A stretch of DNA of 64,000 nucleotides from Nocardioides sp. ChNu-153 (GTDB lineage: Bacteria; Actinomycetota; Actinomycetes; Propionibacteriales; Nocardioidaceae). Below the pieces are notes generated by a model. The model was not told the origin of the DNA and made no database searches. It saw only the letters and a list, made by a program, of their open reading frames with translations. A program made the translations under genes and the position numbers. Shown here in pieces: positions 39,801 to 47,569 of the stretch (position 1 is the stretch's first letter; every line of letters begins with the position of its first letter). Where the stretch lies: assembly GCF_030466625.1 (NCBI RefSeq), contig NZ_JADEVT010000005.1:1-64000 (forward strand). The letters are read 5' to 3'.

Positions 39801-40513
39801 TGTCGCCGGCGGACCTGGCTCCTCCGAGCTCGGAGCTCGGCCCCGAACCGGACGGGACGTGGCGGGTGGCGAGCATCCCCGACGCGGGGGGAGGGTGCGC
39901 TCCCGCCACGGCGGACGTGGTCAGCGACGGTCCTGCTGCGCAGGAAGGCCCCGCAGCGCCTCCCGTGCCCCCGGTGTCCGCGTTCGTCGCCGCGCACGTG
40001 GGCACCGTCGCCGGCCGCCAGGTGCTCGACGCGCTGCCGGCCGGATGGGCCGCCGAGCTGGTGCGGACCGAGGTGCTGGACGTCATCGCCACCGAGGGTC
40101 CCGTCGAGGTGGGCCGGCTCACGCGAACGGTCGCGCGTCGGTTCGACCTGACGAAGGTGCGGGCCGCCCGCGCGGAACTGATCGCCGAGCTGGTTCCGCA
40201 CGGTTCCGTGAGAAGTGGTCCGCTGGGTTCGTTCGCCTGGCCGTCGCACCTCGACCCCGCCAGCTGGGCGGGCTACCGCACGGGTGCAGGGCGTCCTCTC
40301 GAGGAGGTCGCCCCGGAGGAGATCGCGAACGCCATGCGGGGGCTCCTGGTGGGTGACGCCCTGAGCGGAGACGACGTCCTGCGGCGAACGGCGGACCTCT
40401 TCGGCGTCACGCGACTGGGGGCTCACGTGCGGGCGCGGTTGGCAGCCGTGCGCGAGAGCCTCGGTCCGGAGGCGGGCACCGAGGCCGTCCCGGATGTCGG
40501 TCTGGACCGCTAG
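33824..40513 (+). CDS. Giant DUF4011 / SF1 helicase / DUF3320 protein
   Basis: 2,229 aa, by far the largest gene here. A transglutaminase-like segment carries GLGTCMDTTVLMAAVL (Cys near 442) and VPGHIFVGYW (His near 467). A DUF4011-type region follows (KASLFSLNATNALLNLRANA near 620; MNPLFLCIGLLRWEH near 743). The SF1B helicase has Walker A LQGPPGTGKSQTITNIVAEC near 938, a long insertion, Walker B VVFDEASQITVPEA near 1558, GDSKQMPPTR, QGDERDVVLFSVAFSK and LNVAITRARRRNVVF. A Vsr-like nuclease domain comes next (GFRLDLVVCRR, VEVLENLMGWPKVLRIWW) and the C-terminal 220 residues are DUF3320. Related giants occur in defence islands. Likely translocates on and cuts foreign DNA. Confidence 0.85.
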   Translation: MDGDGLTSYDAVKAGRPDRVWLHPTADLLVTALAERVGSETLAVVRGPQDDWLTVADRQSGAVFVEAERDSLLIFPVGPAAAMPTDAVHVDRVGAAGDDGLSEVVVDLTRVARGDEAQIVGLMATAHRRCRGRSGDEPGEPAATGTVPTEPPATSSEETAMTDAGATARMRADVSSQWSWASSVARIPQVSGVLVELVEPVAHARLTVSVSDGDVVFGSRTAYEGPVGAGPWVRESVHVPLSARVMSQVTERQAASCVIELVDAATGKVLSRHEEAIDIQPRDLWLWTGDPRRNDETERLRSRVEALGVSLQAAASAEEQSRIQAEIDDLGRRFASMNRSSNNLARALLAAFVRPNHPDIAVVAREAAAVLGRNVGEAGFHAFQMTDPAEVEKRVEESVTATYEALVARGIAYSEPPPGWDYEREGQRIRDHGDVARGGLGTCMDTTVLMAAVLEQIGLLPVLVLVPGHIFVGYWRRDPAANERGTSEWYPGAPVVDDLATVRTLVDGGWLGVIETTTLTAGKNVSADQARSHAVGGGLSSGLSQGRVDLIDVAAARRAGVSPLPAVSERADGVTEVVEYRLGGDRDVTEVEPEEVDLADRDRHVDHHPPRYRTWKASLFSLNATNALLNLRANARVQPLVLPPEGLGMLEDKLNQDASFTVRSGFDVPEVWRARDVPNAVLALRGDDADPQDVLVQLRDRNLYVQRMATGKDGPRPVGPDAWFRELRSMANNARTAREERGMNPLFLCIGLLRWEHKPGAPLAEAPLLLVPVHLRPDRGRKTFSLSLDTSQRTTANAALIEWLRREHGFAVPSLDEPVTDRAGIDVDGILADVRRAVADRGLPFEVAPEARLATLDLTAFRMWQDLDTQGTRFLERPLVRHLVETPTERFQDPVGVATPQGGELEATLDQLETPIPADATQKRAVLWAREGHTFVLQGPPGTGKSQTITNIVAECVLSGMRVLFVAEKGTALAVVQRRLDAIGLGPFTLNLHHEGSNAAAVRTHLRTSLESTVQPDPAATESARRRLRNARFALAEYPAQLHEPNAAGMSAYGARDELLVLGEGPALPVTATTVAHHADQLEALRELCRDLPRWTAAAGTRPDHPWRLAGRGAGDPFAPEEVAEVVRTLLAETRWARSTGGAVRRLLDAATHPGQLRVLAAGAHDELPHGAELDAVLDPRWRRTTADALAACRQVVDQAAPRLRGFPPAVVDRDLRSVLARLDAADASGVFGRGKRRVAALAPLSALAPAGLDVAASDPRALLTDLVAAQDAAVHVRNVLGTVAGLGPHRTTNPFEPGALEGVRQRLDAVAELTEPLRASDDWSRQVAAATRDGVLTADRGHLAAYAEAWDRLCELLGVQVADLDAWRSDDGLVAAVSRHESVWRQHVDHERLLPLQRWCALVRVLEPMRSVGLDEARAQLLEGRLAADVAEEALARGIAQASLSERVRAAGLDRFDPVAHDQRVTGYAAAQAEVRRQWVTDGPARLLTRRETGGSGHSTGGLARELEKTSRKLGTRAILRKHGAAVQEVTPLFLCSPSSVVDLVDPELLDFDVVVFDEASQITVPEAVGALGRAKSAVVVGDSKQMPPTRVVAAQHPDDALEEDEDDVVEDQESILSECELARVPTLALDWHYRSQDEALIAFSNRTYYRSGLSSFPTPTLMSSETGVDFRRVEAGQYFRAGSNQKAHLGGGVVAGNNTNPAEALEIVAYVEQMVERAGEDVPSVGVVTFNESQRQLIEDLLVTRAHPGVLRAMDETHTGRGEALFVKALEQVQGDERDVVLFSVAFSKQPNGRIPTNFGPLSNSGGERRLNVAITRARRRNVVFCSFDPSELEVSAATYNGPRDLKAFLAFAKGQATSSPADEDDATRVVLRDRHRDDVAAALRAAGLTVLTDVGMSGFRLDLVVCRRDDPARPLLPVLLDGEGWRTRSTVSDRDVLPVEVLENLMGWPKVLRIWWPMWLQNRRQVVDELVRQVATVEESVQPEPEPVAVSPADLAPPSSELGPEPDGTWRVASIPDAGGGCAPATADVVSDGPAAQEGPAAPPVPPVSAFVAAHVGTVAGRQVLDALPAGWAAELVRTEVLDVIATEGPVEVGRLTRTVARRFDLTKVRAARAELIAELVPHGSVRSGPLGSFAWPSHLDPASWAGYRTGAGRPLEEVAPEEIANAMRGLLVGDALSGDDVLRRTADLFGVTRLGAHVRARLAAVRESLGPEAGTEAVPDVGLDR

Positions 40514-40556
40514 CGTCGGGCGAGGAGACGGGTCGGGACGAGGGCGGAGGATCCAG

Positions 40557-42551
40557 TTGGACGACGTAGCAGGGTGGGACGACTCCGATACGTCGGAGAA
40601 CGCGCCGACGGACGACGGTGTGACCTCTTCCGCCACGCTGGCCGCGACCTACCCGAGCCTGGTGCCTCTGGGGGCGCTCGGCCTCGGCGACAGGGTGCTG
40701 GCGCCGTACCTCGGCACCCACGAAGGGGGGCTGGTCCGCACCTGGTTGGAGCGCGGGGGATGCCGCACGATCGGCGAGACGTTGGAGCTCGAGGTCGGGG
40801 CCCTGCTCTCGTGGCCGGGCATCGGCGTCGGCAAGCGAGATCGCATCCTCGCCCTGCTGGGTCTGCTCGCCGGAGCGAGCGCCGACGTGGTCACGCAGCT
40901 CGTCGCACGCGTCGCCGCGGCTGAGGACGCCGTCGCAGAGGCCCGCGACCTCGCGCCGCACCTCAGCGTGCTTCGTGAGTGGGGCGCCTTCGCGGCCCGG
41001 GCGGGCACCTGGGGCGAGGTCGAGACGGCGCTCGACCGCAGCGAGCTCCCGGCGGACGTTGCCACCGCACGCGACGCCCTGCGGGCGGTGTCGACCGGGC
41101 TCGGTGACGCCGGCGACCCTGGCGAGGTGCTGCTCGAGTGGATCGACGGCCTCGACGCCCGGGAACGCGACGTCTTCGAGAGCCGCATCGTCAGGGTGAC
41201 CCCGAAGACGCTGGAGACGATCGGCAACACGTACGACGTCACGCGCGAGCGCGTGCGGCAGCTCGAGGTGCGCCTGGCGGCCGGCGCCCGGGAGCGCTAC
41301 GCCGCCGACCCGGCCTGGCGCCAGGTGCGCTGGGCGGGCTTCCTGCTGGAGGAGCAGCTCGGCGCGTTCGCGCCTCGCTCGGAGGTCGACACCCGGTCGT
41401 CCGCCGGTGAGGAGCAGTTCGACCGGCACCTGCTGCTGTGGTTCGCGGGCCTGGTCGCCGGCGAGGACGCGATCCGCCGGCACGGTTTCGAGCTGCCACG
41501 TGTCGAGCAGGTCCCGTTCGAGGAGAACGGGGTCATCGTCGATGCCGACGCGCTCCGACAGCTGCTGGTCGAGCGAGGGGTTCGCGAGTCCCACCTCGCC
41601 TTCGCCACGCGGTCGATCGCCGGCATCACGACCGTGGACGACGTACTGGTGCGTTGGCCCAGGAACGTGGTCGACCGGGCGTGCAGCCTGCTGGCGGTCC
41701 GGGGCCAGGCCATGGAGTTCGGCGAGCTGTACGAGGTGCTGGGCGGCAGCGAGCGCAGCGTGCGTCAGCGTCTGTTCGAGGATCCCCGGCTCAGCCGCAT
41801 GTCGCGGACGACGATCGGCCTCAAGTCCTGGGGCGGCGAGGAGTACGCCGGAGTCGTCGACGCCATGATGCGGCGGCTGGAGGAGAAGGACGAGCTGTTG
41901 CTGGATCAGCTGGCGCAGGAGCTGGCGGCGCAGTTCGGTGTGTCGGCCAACTCGGTCCACATGTGTGCGGCGGCTCCGGTATTCGCCGCGTCGAGGGGTC
42001 CGATCCGACTGCGTGGTGCCACCGACCCCTTCGTGCCGCGGGCCGAGCCCCACCGGGTGTGGGGGCTGTTCCAGTCGACGCCGGACATGCTGCACTGGAA
42101 CGTCGGGGTGGATGCCGACATCCTGCGGGGGAGTGGACGCTCCGTCGCCCCGGAGATCGGCACGTTCCTCGGTGTGACCCCCGGTGTTCGGACGCAGCTG
42201 CGCAACGAGGTGCGCGACGTGTCCCTCGGCTGGGTCGAGACCAACCACACCGGTCCGGGCATCGGTTCGCTGAAGGCGATCGCTGATGACGTAGGTGCGC
42301 AGGTGGGGGACGTGATCCAGCTGCGACTGGATCGGCGCGATCGCTCGCTGCGCGCCGTCCTGCGTTCCAAGGCGCCGGTCGCGTTCTCGGCAGCGAGCGA
42401 ACGCCTTGCCTGGTTGACGGGCCTGCCGCAGAAGATGACGGCGGGCCGGGCGGCTTTCGCCGACACGCTGCACGTCACGTCGGACGAGGCGGAGCAGGCG
42501 CTGCGGAAGCGTTCGGACGACGCCGTGGCGGACGCGTACGCACAGCTCTGA
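40557..42551 (+). CDS. Sigma-region-4-like HTH / winged-helix protein, second copy
   Basis: About 664 aa. TTG at 40557 is preferred because GGAGG at 40546-40550 sits six bases upstream; an ATG at 40494 overlapping the giant gene is the alternative. A HhH-like start (LSWPGIGVGKRDRILALL) is followed by DARERDVFESRIVR and the region-4 helix-turn-helix YDVTRERVRQLEVRLAAGAR near residue 226. Winged-helix units follow (RGQAMEFGELYEVLGGSERS; LLDQLAQELAAQFGVSANSV). The C-terminal domain begins DILRGSGRSVAPEIG. Order and motifs match the protein at 21405-23534, although sequence identity looks low. Probably works with the DUF4011 helicase. Confidence 0.8.
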   Translation: MDDVAGWDDSDTSENAPTDDGVTSSATLAATYPSLVPLGALGLGDRVLAPYLGTHEGGLVRTWLERGGCRTIGETLELEVGALLSWPGIGVGKRDRILALLGLLAGASADVVTQLVARVAAAEDAVAEARDLAPHLSVLREWGAFAARAGTWGEVETALDRSELPADVATARDALRAVSTGLGDAGDPGEVLLEWIDGLDARERDVFESRIVRVTPKTLETIGNTYDVTRERVRQLEVRLAAGARERYAADPAWRQVRWAGFLLEEQLGAFAPRSEVDTRSSAGEEQFDRHLLLWFAGLVAGEDAIRRHGFELPRVEQVPFEENGVIVDADALRQLLVERGVRESHLAFATRSIAGITTVDDVLVRWPRNVVDRACSLLAVRGQAMEFGELYEVLGGSERSVRQRLFEDPRLSRMSRTTIGLKSWGGEEYAGVVDAMMRRLEEKDELLLDQLAQELAAQFGVSANSVHMCAAAPVFAASRGPIRLRGATDPFVPRAEPHRVWGLFQSTPDMLHWNVGVDADILRGSGRSVAPEIGTFLGVTPGVRTQLRNEVRDVSLGWVETNHTGPGIGSLKAIADDVGAQVGDVIQLRLDRRDRSLRAVLRSKAPVAFSAASERLAWLTGLPQKMTAGRAAFADTLHVTSDEAEQALRKRSDDAVADAYAQL

Positions 42552-42572
42552 TCCCCACCTCGCCGCGGGGCC

Positions 42573-42947
42573 TCAGGTGGCGGAGGCCCCGGCATGCGGG
42601 GGCGCCGCCCTCCACGCCTCAGCGGCCGCCACGAACTGGCGCACAAGGCCGACGAGGTGCTGGGCCTCGATGTACGTCGGCGAGAGAGCGTACGCGTGCT
42701 GGTGGCACGCCTCGGACAACCGGCTCCAGGCGTACTCCGCGCGGCTCGCGACCTCGGGGCGGCCGGCGTAGGCGACCTGGAGGCACGAGAGACGGCTGCG
42801 CGCACTGGCCAGGTGGCCCGGGTCGTCCGGGAGCAGGACGGTGATCGCGTCCTCGAGGGCCGCCCGCGCCAGCCAGCAGGCACGCACGTTCGCCAGCGGC
42901 CCCGGCCGGCCGAGCTGGCCCTCGGCCTCGTCGATGAGCGTCGTCAC
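42573..42947 (-). CDS. Small helical partner of Rad50-like ATPase
   Basis: 124 aa, GTG start overlapping the upstream stop by 4 bases (GTGA), so its translation is coupled to the ATPase. Sequence is almost wholly helical: ANVRACWLARAALEDAITVL, YAWSRLSEACHQHAYALSPT, IEAQHLVGLVRQFVAAAEAW. Size and layout recall HEPN-like small proteins, but no clear Rx4-6H motif is present. Unknown function; likely toxin, antitoxin or subunit of the same complex. Confidence 0.65.
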   Translation of the reverse strand: MTTLIDEAEGQLGRPGPLANVRACWLARAALEDAITVLLPDDPGHLASARSRLSCLQVAYAGRPEVASRAEYAWSRLSEACHQHAYALSPTYIEAQHLVGLVRQFVAAAEAWRAAPPHAGASAT

Positions 42948-45433
42948 GACCGGACCGCCACGAGGTCCTCCACGAGCCGCTTCACGTCGTGCACGGTGTC
43001 GCGCGGATCGAGGTGGGCCTTCAGCCCGTTGTGCATCCCGCTCCCGACGGTCTGGAGCGAGTGCTTCCGGTACGGCGCACCCGCCCAGGCGACGAGCTCG
43101 TGCTCCGCGCACTCCTCGCCGAACACCGCGAGACCGACTCGACGTCGAGTCGTCACCGCCTCGGACCATGTGGCCTCGACCTCGGCGAGGGGATCGCCTC
43201 CCCGCAGCCGGCGGACGAAGTAGGTGTCCTTCGCGGCTGCCTCGACGGCGAAGCGGAGGAGGCCGGGCAGCGTGCGTCGCAGCGCTGGTTCCGCCAGTCG
43301 GTCGTGCTCCCACTCGATGACGAGAGCCCGTGCGTCGGAGAGGTAGCGCTGCGCCGGGTCGTCGGACTTCTCGATCGTCACCCGGGAGCCCGTCCCGCGG
43401 GTGACCTCGAGGACCGTCGCGTCGACCGGTGAGCGGCGGACGGCTGCCGAGAGGCGGTCGTCGTGGGAGAACACGATGACCTGCCGGTGCTCGGAGATCT
43501 CGCTCAGCACCTCGACGAGGCCGTCCACCTTTGCGGGGTCCATGGCCTGGACGGGGTCGTCCAGCACCAGGAACCGGAAGGGCGAGGCGGCCATCGTGGC
43601 GCGGGGCAGGAAGAGGGCGAGTGCCAGGGCGTGGAGCTCGCCCTGGCTGAGCACGGCGATGGTCGCGTCCACGCCGTCGACGGTCGAGTCGATGCGCACG
43701 TGACGAGACGTGTTGGAGCCCGCCAGGCTCAGGGAACCGATGTCGACGTTGCTCTCCTGGCGCAGCTTGGTCCAGGCCCGCTTGGCACCGTCCTCGATCG
43801 GAGCCATGCGCTCGTTCTTTAGACGGAGGTCGTTCTCCTTCAGCCACTTCTCGGCGGCCACGAGGATGTCGACGCCGGGTTTCATCCTGAGCCATTCCCG
43901 CCAGGAGGAGGTCCAGGCGGCGATGCGGGTGGCGAGCGGCTGCCAGCGGTCGTTGAGCAGCTCGAGGTGGTGGGCCGCCTCCGTACGCACGTCGATGACG
44001 GCAGCCAACAAGACCTCGGCGTGGTGGTCGAGATGGTCGGCGATCGGGTGCGCCGCCGCGCCGTCGAAGGACAGCGCCCGGGCCCAGGCGTCCCACGCGT
44101 CGCGTGCGCGGGCGACCACGTCCTCGAGCTGAGGAACGGGCGGACGGACGAGCGCCTGCGGGATGGGCGCCACCAGTCGCCGTGCCTCGCGGACGGCGAG
44201 CTCGAGAGCCTGACGCGAGGTCTCGAGGTCCGAGAACTCGGCGCGCAACCGGCGCACCGACTGCTCGCTCGCCGCACGCCAGCCCGCGTCGAGGCTGCCC
44301 TCCTGGCAGACCGGGCAGGTCATGTCGCCGTGGGCCTCGTGCACGGAGAGCGCCTGCTCGAGCACGTCGAGCCGCGCCCGCGTCCGCGCCGAGGTGTCGG
44401 CGGCGCTCGTGACGAGGTCGTCGGCCGCGCCTCGGAGTCGAGCTGTCACCGCTGTGACCTCGTCGGGGCTCCCGAACGGCACCGACAGCTGGGCCAGCAC
44501 CCGCAACGCGGCCACGGGGCCCTGGTCGGTCCCCGTCGAACCCGTCGCGAGCGCCTCGAGAGTCGCCAGCGTGGCTGCGTCGGGGGACGGCTTCTTGAGG
44601 AGAGTCGCGGCCTGACGGGCTCGGTCGTCGTCGAGCTCCCGCGCGGCGAGCAGCAGAGCCTTTCGCTCCGCCGTCACTGCCGCGCCCGGGGCCTTGCGTG
44701 CCGTCAACCGGACCTTGATGCGGCCGAGGGCGTCCTTCAGCTGCTCAAGGCCGAGGATGCTGGCGAGCGCGTCGTACAGCTGGCTGCGGCCGCTGTCCAG
44801 GATCTTGCCGAGCTCGTCGTAGGACAGCACCGGGCGGTATTGCTCCAAGGGGCCGCTCCAGCCCAGCTGGGCCAGGCCGTCGACCTGCTTCTGACCCTGT
44901 CGCTGCACGGTGAGCGAGCGGTCGCCCACGTCGGTCGCGCCCTCGGACCACCGGCACCGGATCTCGAGGGCACCCTGGCCCTCCTCGACGACACCGACCG
45001 TCACCCCTGCCGTCGGGTGGTGCAGGTTGCGCCACTGCTCGCGCCACGCGACCCCCGACTTCTGACGCCACCGGTAGGTGTCACCCGTCAGCACCAGCTC
45101 GAGGGCCTCGGAGAAGCTCGACTTCCCGGACCCGTTGCGCCCGGCCACGATCGTGAGGCCGGGACGCGGGTCAAGCGGAAGTCGTACTGCCGATCCGATT
45201 CCCCGGAACCCCTCCACCTCGATCGAGGTCAGGAACGCGCCGCCGGCCCCCCCGGCCGGTGTGGCGTCAGTCTGTGTGCGCCCGGCGCGGCTCGTCGGCG
45301 GCTCCCCGCCATCGAGGAACGCGTCGAGCTCGACGTCACTCCCCAACGCGGCCAGGACCACCAGGCCCACCTCGTCGTCGAGACCCGTCGCCGCGACCTG
45401 GTCGTCGATCCATCCGATCAGCTCATCCCCCAT
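42944..45433 (-). CDS. Rad50/RecF-like AAA ATPase with CxxC hook
   Basis: 829 aa. The ATG at 45433 is preferred over a frame reaching 45508, because TACGTT seven bases upstream fits a -10 box of a leaderless message. Residues 65-105 give IEVEGFRGIG and the P-loop AGRNGSGKSSFSEAL. Coiled-coil arms flank CPVCQEG near 373, a Rad50-type zinc hook with two Cys per subunit. Signature LSQGELHALALALFLPRA near 591 and Walker B FLVLDDPVQAMDP near 625 complete the ABC head; FSHDDR is the H-loop. About 130 extra C-terminal residues (RRTLPGLLRFAVEAAAKDTY) are helical and may be an effector. DNA-end sensor of an abortive or restriction-type system is plausible. Confidence 0.82.
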   Translation of the reverse strand: MGDELIGWIDDQVAATGLDDEVGLVVLAALGSDVELDAFLDGGEPPTSRAGRTQTDATPAGGAGGAFLTSIEVEGFRGIGSAVRLPLDPRPGLTIVAGRNGSGKSSFSEALELVLTGDTYRWRQKSGVAWREQWRNLHHPTAGVTVGVVEEGQGALEIRCRWSEGATDVGDRSLTVQRQGQKQVDGLAQLGWSGPLEQYRPVLSYDELGKILDSGRSQLYDALASILGLEQLKDALGRIKVRLTARKAPGAAVTAERKALLLAARELDDDRARQAATLLKKPSPDAATLATLEALATGSTGTDQGPVAALRVLAQLSVPFGSPDEVTAVTARLRGAADDLVTSAADTSARTRARLDVLEQALSVHEAHGDMTCPVCQEGSLDAGWRAASEQSVRRLRAEFSDLETSRQALELAVREARRLVAPIPQALVRPPVPQLEDVVARARDAWDAWARALSFDGAAAHPIADHLDHHAEVLLAAVIDVRTEAAHHLELLNDRWQPLATRIAAWTSSWREWLRMKPGVDILVAAEKWLKENDLRLKNERMAPIEDGAKRAWTKLRQESNVDIGSLSLAGSNTSRHVRIDSTVDGVDATIAVLSQGELHALALALFLPRATMAASPFRFLVLDDPVQAMDPAKVDGLVEVLSEISEHRQVIVFSHDDRLSAAVRRSPVDATVLEVTRGTGSRVTIEKSDDPAQRYLSDARALVIEWEHDRLAEPALRRTLPGLLRFAVEAAAKDTYFVRRLRGGDPLAEVEATWSEAVTTRRRVGLAVFGEECAEHELVAWAGAPYRKHSLQTVGSGMHNGLKAHLDPRDTVHDVKRLVEDLVAVRS

Positions 45434-45590
45434 GGCCGTGAACGTAGACGAGGCCACCGACAATCGGAGGAACGTCCGGGAATCAGTCGAGGGGGTCTTG
45501 GCCCGCACGGACGGCGGACGTGGGGTTCACGGCGCTGTGCGGTGCTCGGAGCATAGGGTGCGGTGAGGCAGGTCGACGATCGGAGGCGGC

Positions 45591-46025
45591 ATGGCGACGG
45601 CGTCGCGCAAGACGGGCGACATCGAGCTCGGGCGACGGATCGCCGCGCGTCGCGGCGAGCTCGGCATGAGCCGCAAGGACCTCGCCGAGGTGACGGGCCT
45701 GTCCTACCCCCACATCGCCCAGATCGAGACGGGCTACCGGCTCCCGTCGGCCAAGCACCAGCCGATGCTGTCGAAGGTGCTGGGCATGTCACTCGACGAG
45801 CTCTTCGGGGTCACCGACGACCTCCCGGTCGAGCCGCTCCGGATGTCGGCACCGCCGACGAGGACCGCACCCCGCCGCCGCGGCGCGACGATGGACGAGG
45901 CGGTCGAGCTCGCCACGCAGGAGATCGAGGCGCTGCCCGTGTCGGTGCGGCTCGAGGCCCTCGCCCAGGTGCAGCTGCGGGTCATGCAGGGTGTCACGAC
46001 GGACCAGGCGCGGCGCCTCACCTGA
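45591..46025 (+). CDS. XRE-family regulator
   Basis: 144 aa. Residues 12-70 form a Cro/cI helix-turn-helix (LGRRIAARRGELGMSRKDLA, EVTGLSYPHIAQIETGYRLP). The C-terminal part is a helical dimerisation segment. Start ATG with GGAGG upstream and a TAGGGT box at 45554-45559. It is divergent from the Rad50-like gene across 157 bases, so it may control that operon; its stop touches the stop of the SIR2 gene on the other strand. Confidence 0.85.
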   Translation: MATASRKTGDIELGRRIAARRGELGMSRKDLAEVTGLSYPHIAQIETGYRLPSAKHQPMLSKVLGMSLDELFGVTDDLPVEPLRMSAPPTRTAPRRRGATMDEAVELATQEIEALPVSVRLEALAQVQLRVMQGVTTDQARRLT

Positions 46026-47537
46026 TCAGGGTCGTCCGTCAGGCGGCCGGACGCCCATCTCGATCAGCCGCTCCACCAGGGGATCCCACTTCGTGCCGAG
46101 ACGCGAGGTGATGCCGGAGGTCACGTCACGCAGCTGCTGGGCGAAGAGCTGCTCGTGCGGGGTGAGCAGACCGGCGAACCGCTCGTCGAGCACCCATGAC
46201 GAGTCCCGCGAGGCGTGCAGCGCCACGCGGTCGAGGAACAGCTCCACTCCTCGGTAGCCGGAGACCTCGGGCGCGGCGTCGCCCATGAACAGCCACTCCA
46301 GCTGCCCCTTCCAGAGCTGGGCCCGGACCTTGTCCCCGTCGGTGTCCAGCACGGTCCCGAAGGTGCCCGACCGCTGCTCGTGGTGCTCCTGGCGGTAGGC
46401 CTCGACCTCGTGCAGCAGACGGATCACGTTGTCGTCGGTCATCGACGTCCCGACCACGAGGACCTTGCGGGTCAGCAGCAGCGACTGCAGGAGGGCGCCG
46501 GACGGGCGGAAGGCTGCGTCGTACCGCACCATGTGTCGCCTCGTGAGGACGATGGTCTTGGGGTGTGCGACGTCGCCGTGCAGCTTCAGGATCCAGCGGT
46601 CCGCGTCGCGGCCGGAGGCCCACGGGAGGATGCTGTCGACCGTGCGACCAGAAGCACGGACCGCCTGCTCGTAGAGGAGGTCGTAGTTGGTGGTGATGAC
46701 CTCCCCGCAGTCCAGGCCGGCGAGCAGGCCGTGCAGGAGCGACGACCGGCTCCTGGCACTGACGACCTTGGCGACCCGCTCGGGGAAGTCCTCCTTCGCG
46801 TACTGCTCGATCAGCTCGGCCTGGTCGGTCGGCGTGAAGTTCTTGTCGTTGAAGTCGACCTCGGTCACCCGTAGGTCCCGAGCGAGCGTCTCGATTAGCT
46901 GTGTCCACGACGGGAGACCCGCGGCCGCGCTCACCCCGGCACCGAGGACGAGCGCCAGGCTCCCAGCGCGCGCCGCCGCGCCAAGCTCCTCCGCCGACAC
47001 CTCGAGCGCGTCGGGCAGGCGGGGCACCAGCTTGCGACGGGCGTACTGCGCCGCGGCGTAGACCGCGGGCTCCGGCGTCACCAGGGCCACGTCGACGCAC
47101 AGCTCGCGTGCCTCGGTGCCGAGCCGCTCCACCAGCGCGCGGAGCACCTCGCCGCGGTTGTGGTCGTGGCCGCCGCGGCCGATCCCCACGACGGGTACGG
47201 CGACGAGGGGGATCGTGGACTTCCCCCGTTGTGGCTCGTGCAGATGCCGGCGCTCGTCCACCCGGCGCAGCACGTTGACGATGCGCTCGACGACGACGTC
47301 GTACGGGTCGGCCCGGGAGCCGCCGACGCTCACGGCCCAGACGCGGTCGGGTGCGCTGTGGATGCGGCCCCACTGGCGCCGGCTCCAGTCGTCCGGCAGC
47401 ACCGGGTGGTCACCGACGAGCGTGCGCCAGTGCTCCTTGAACCGGTACTCGGCGCCGACCGGCACGACCGCCGCGTCGTGGACCAACGTCTCGATCGTGC
47501 CGTGGACGACGAACAGGTGCCCCGCGTACCTCGTCAT
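46026..47537 (-). CDS. SIR2-family NAD-binding protein
   Basis: 503 aa. The start is ATG 47537 (MTRYAGHLFVVHGTIETLVH); sequence upstream is non-coding. Residues 1-185 form an unrecognised alpha/beta domain, possibly macro- or TIR-like in size (VGIGRGGHDHNRGEVLRALV). The SIR2 core begins LVLGAGVSAAAGLPSWTQLI near 194, then VITTNYDLLYEQA near 280 and ILKLHGDV near 318 with the sirtuin His. SIR2 proteins in defence islands degrade NAD+ after infection. No zinc-binding cysteines of deacetylases are visible, which favours NADase activity. Third gene of a minus-strand operon after VWA and nuclease genes. Confidence 0.85.
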   Translation of the reverse strand: MTRYAGHLFVVHGTIETLVHDAAVVPVGAEYRFKEHWRTLVGDHPVLPDDWSRRQWGRIHSAPDRVWAVSVGGSRADPYDVVVERIVNVLRRVDERRHLHEPQRGKSTIPLVAVPVVGIGRGGHDHNRGEVLRALVERLGTEARELCVDVALVTPEPAVYAAAQYARRKLVPRLPDALEVSAEELGAAARAGSLALVLGAGVSAAAGLPSWTQLIETLARDLRVTEVDFNDKNFTPTDQAELIEQYAKEDFPERVAKVVSARSRSSLLHGLLAGLDCGEVITTNYDLLYEQAVRASGRTVDSILPWASGRDADRWILKLHGDVAHPKTIVLTRRHMVRYDAAFRPSGALLQSLLLTRKVLVVGTSMTDDNVIRLLHEVEAYRQEHHEQRSGTFGTVLDTDGDKVRAQLWKGQLEWLFMGDAAPEVSGYRGVELFLDRVALHASRDSSWVLDERFAGLLTPHEQLFAQQLRDVTSGITSRLGTKWDPLVERLIEMGVRPPDGRP

Positions 47538-47569
47538 GCCCCCGGAGTGTGCCACTCCGGGGCAGGGCG

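Noticed and set aside
43967..45556. 529-residue plus-strand frame opposite the Rad50-like gene
   Set aside because: No domain content, and the opposite strand carries P-loop, CxxC hook, signature and Walker B in order.
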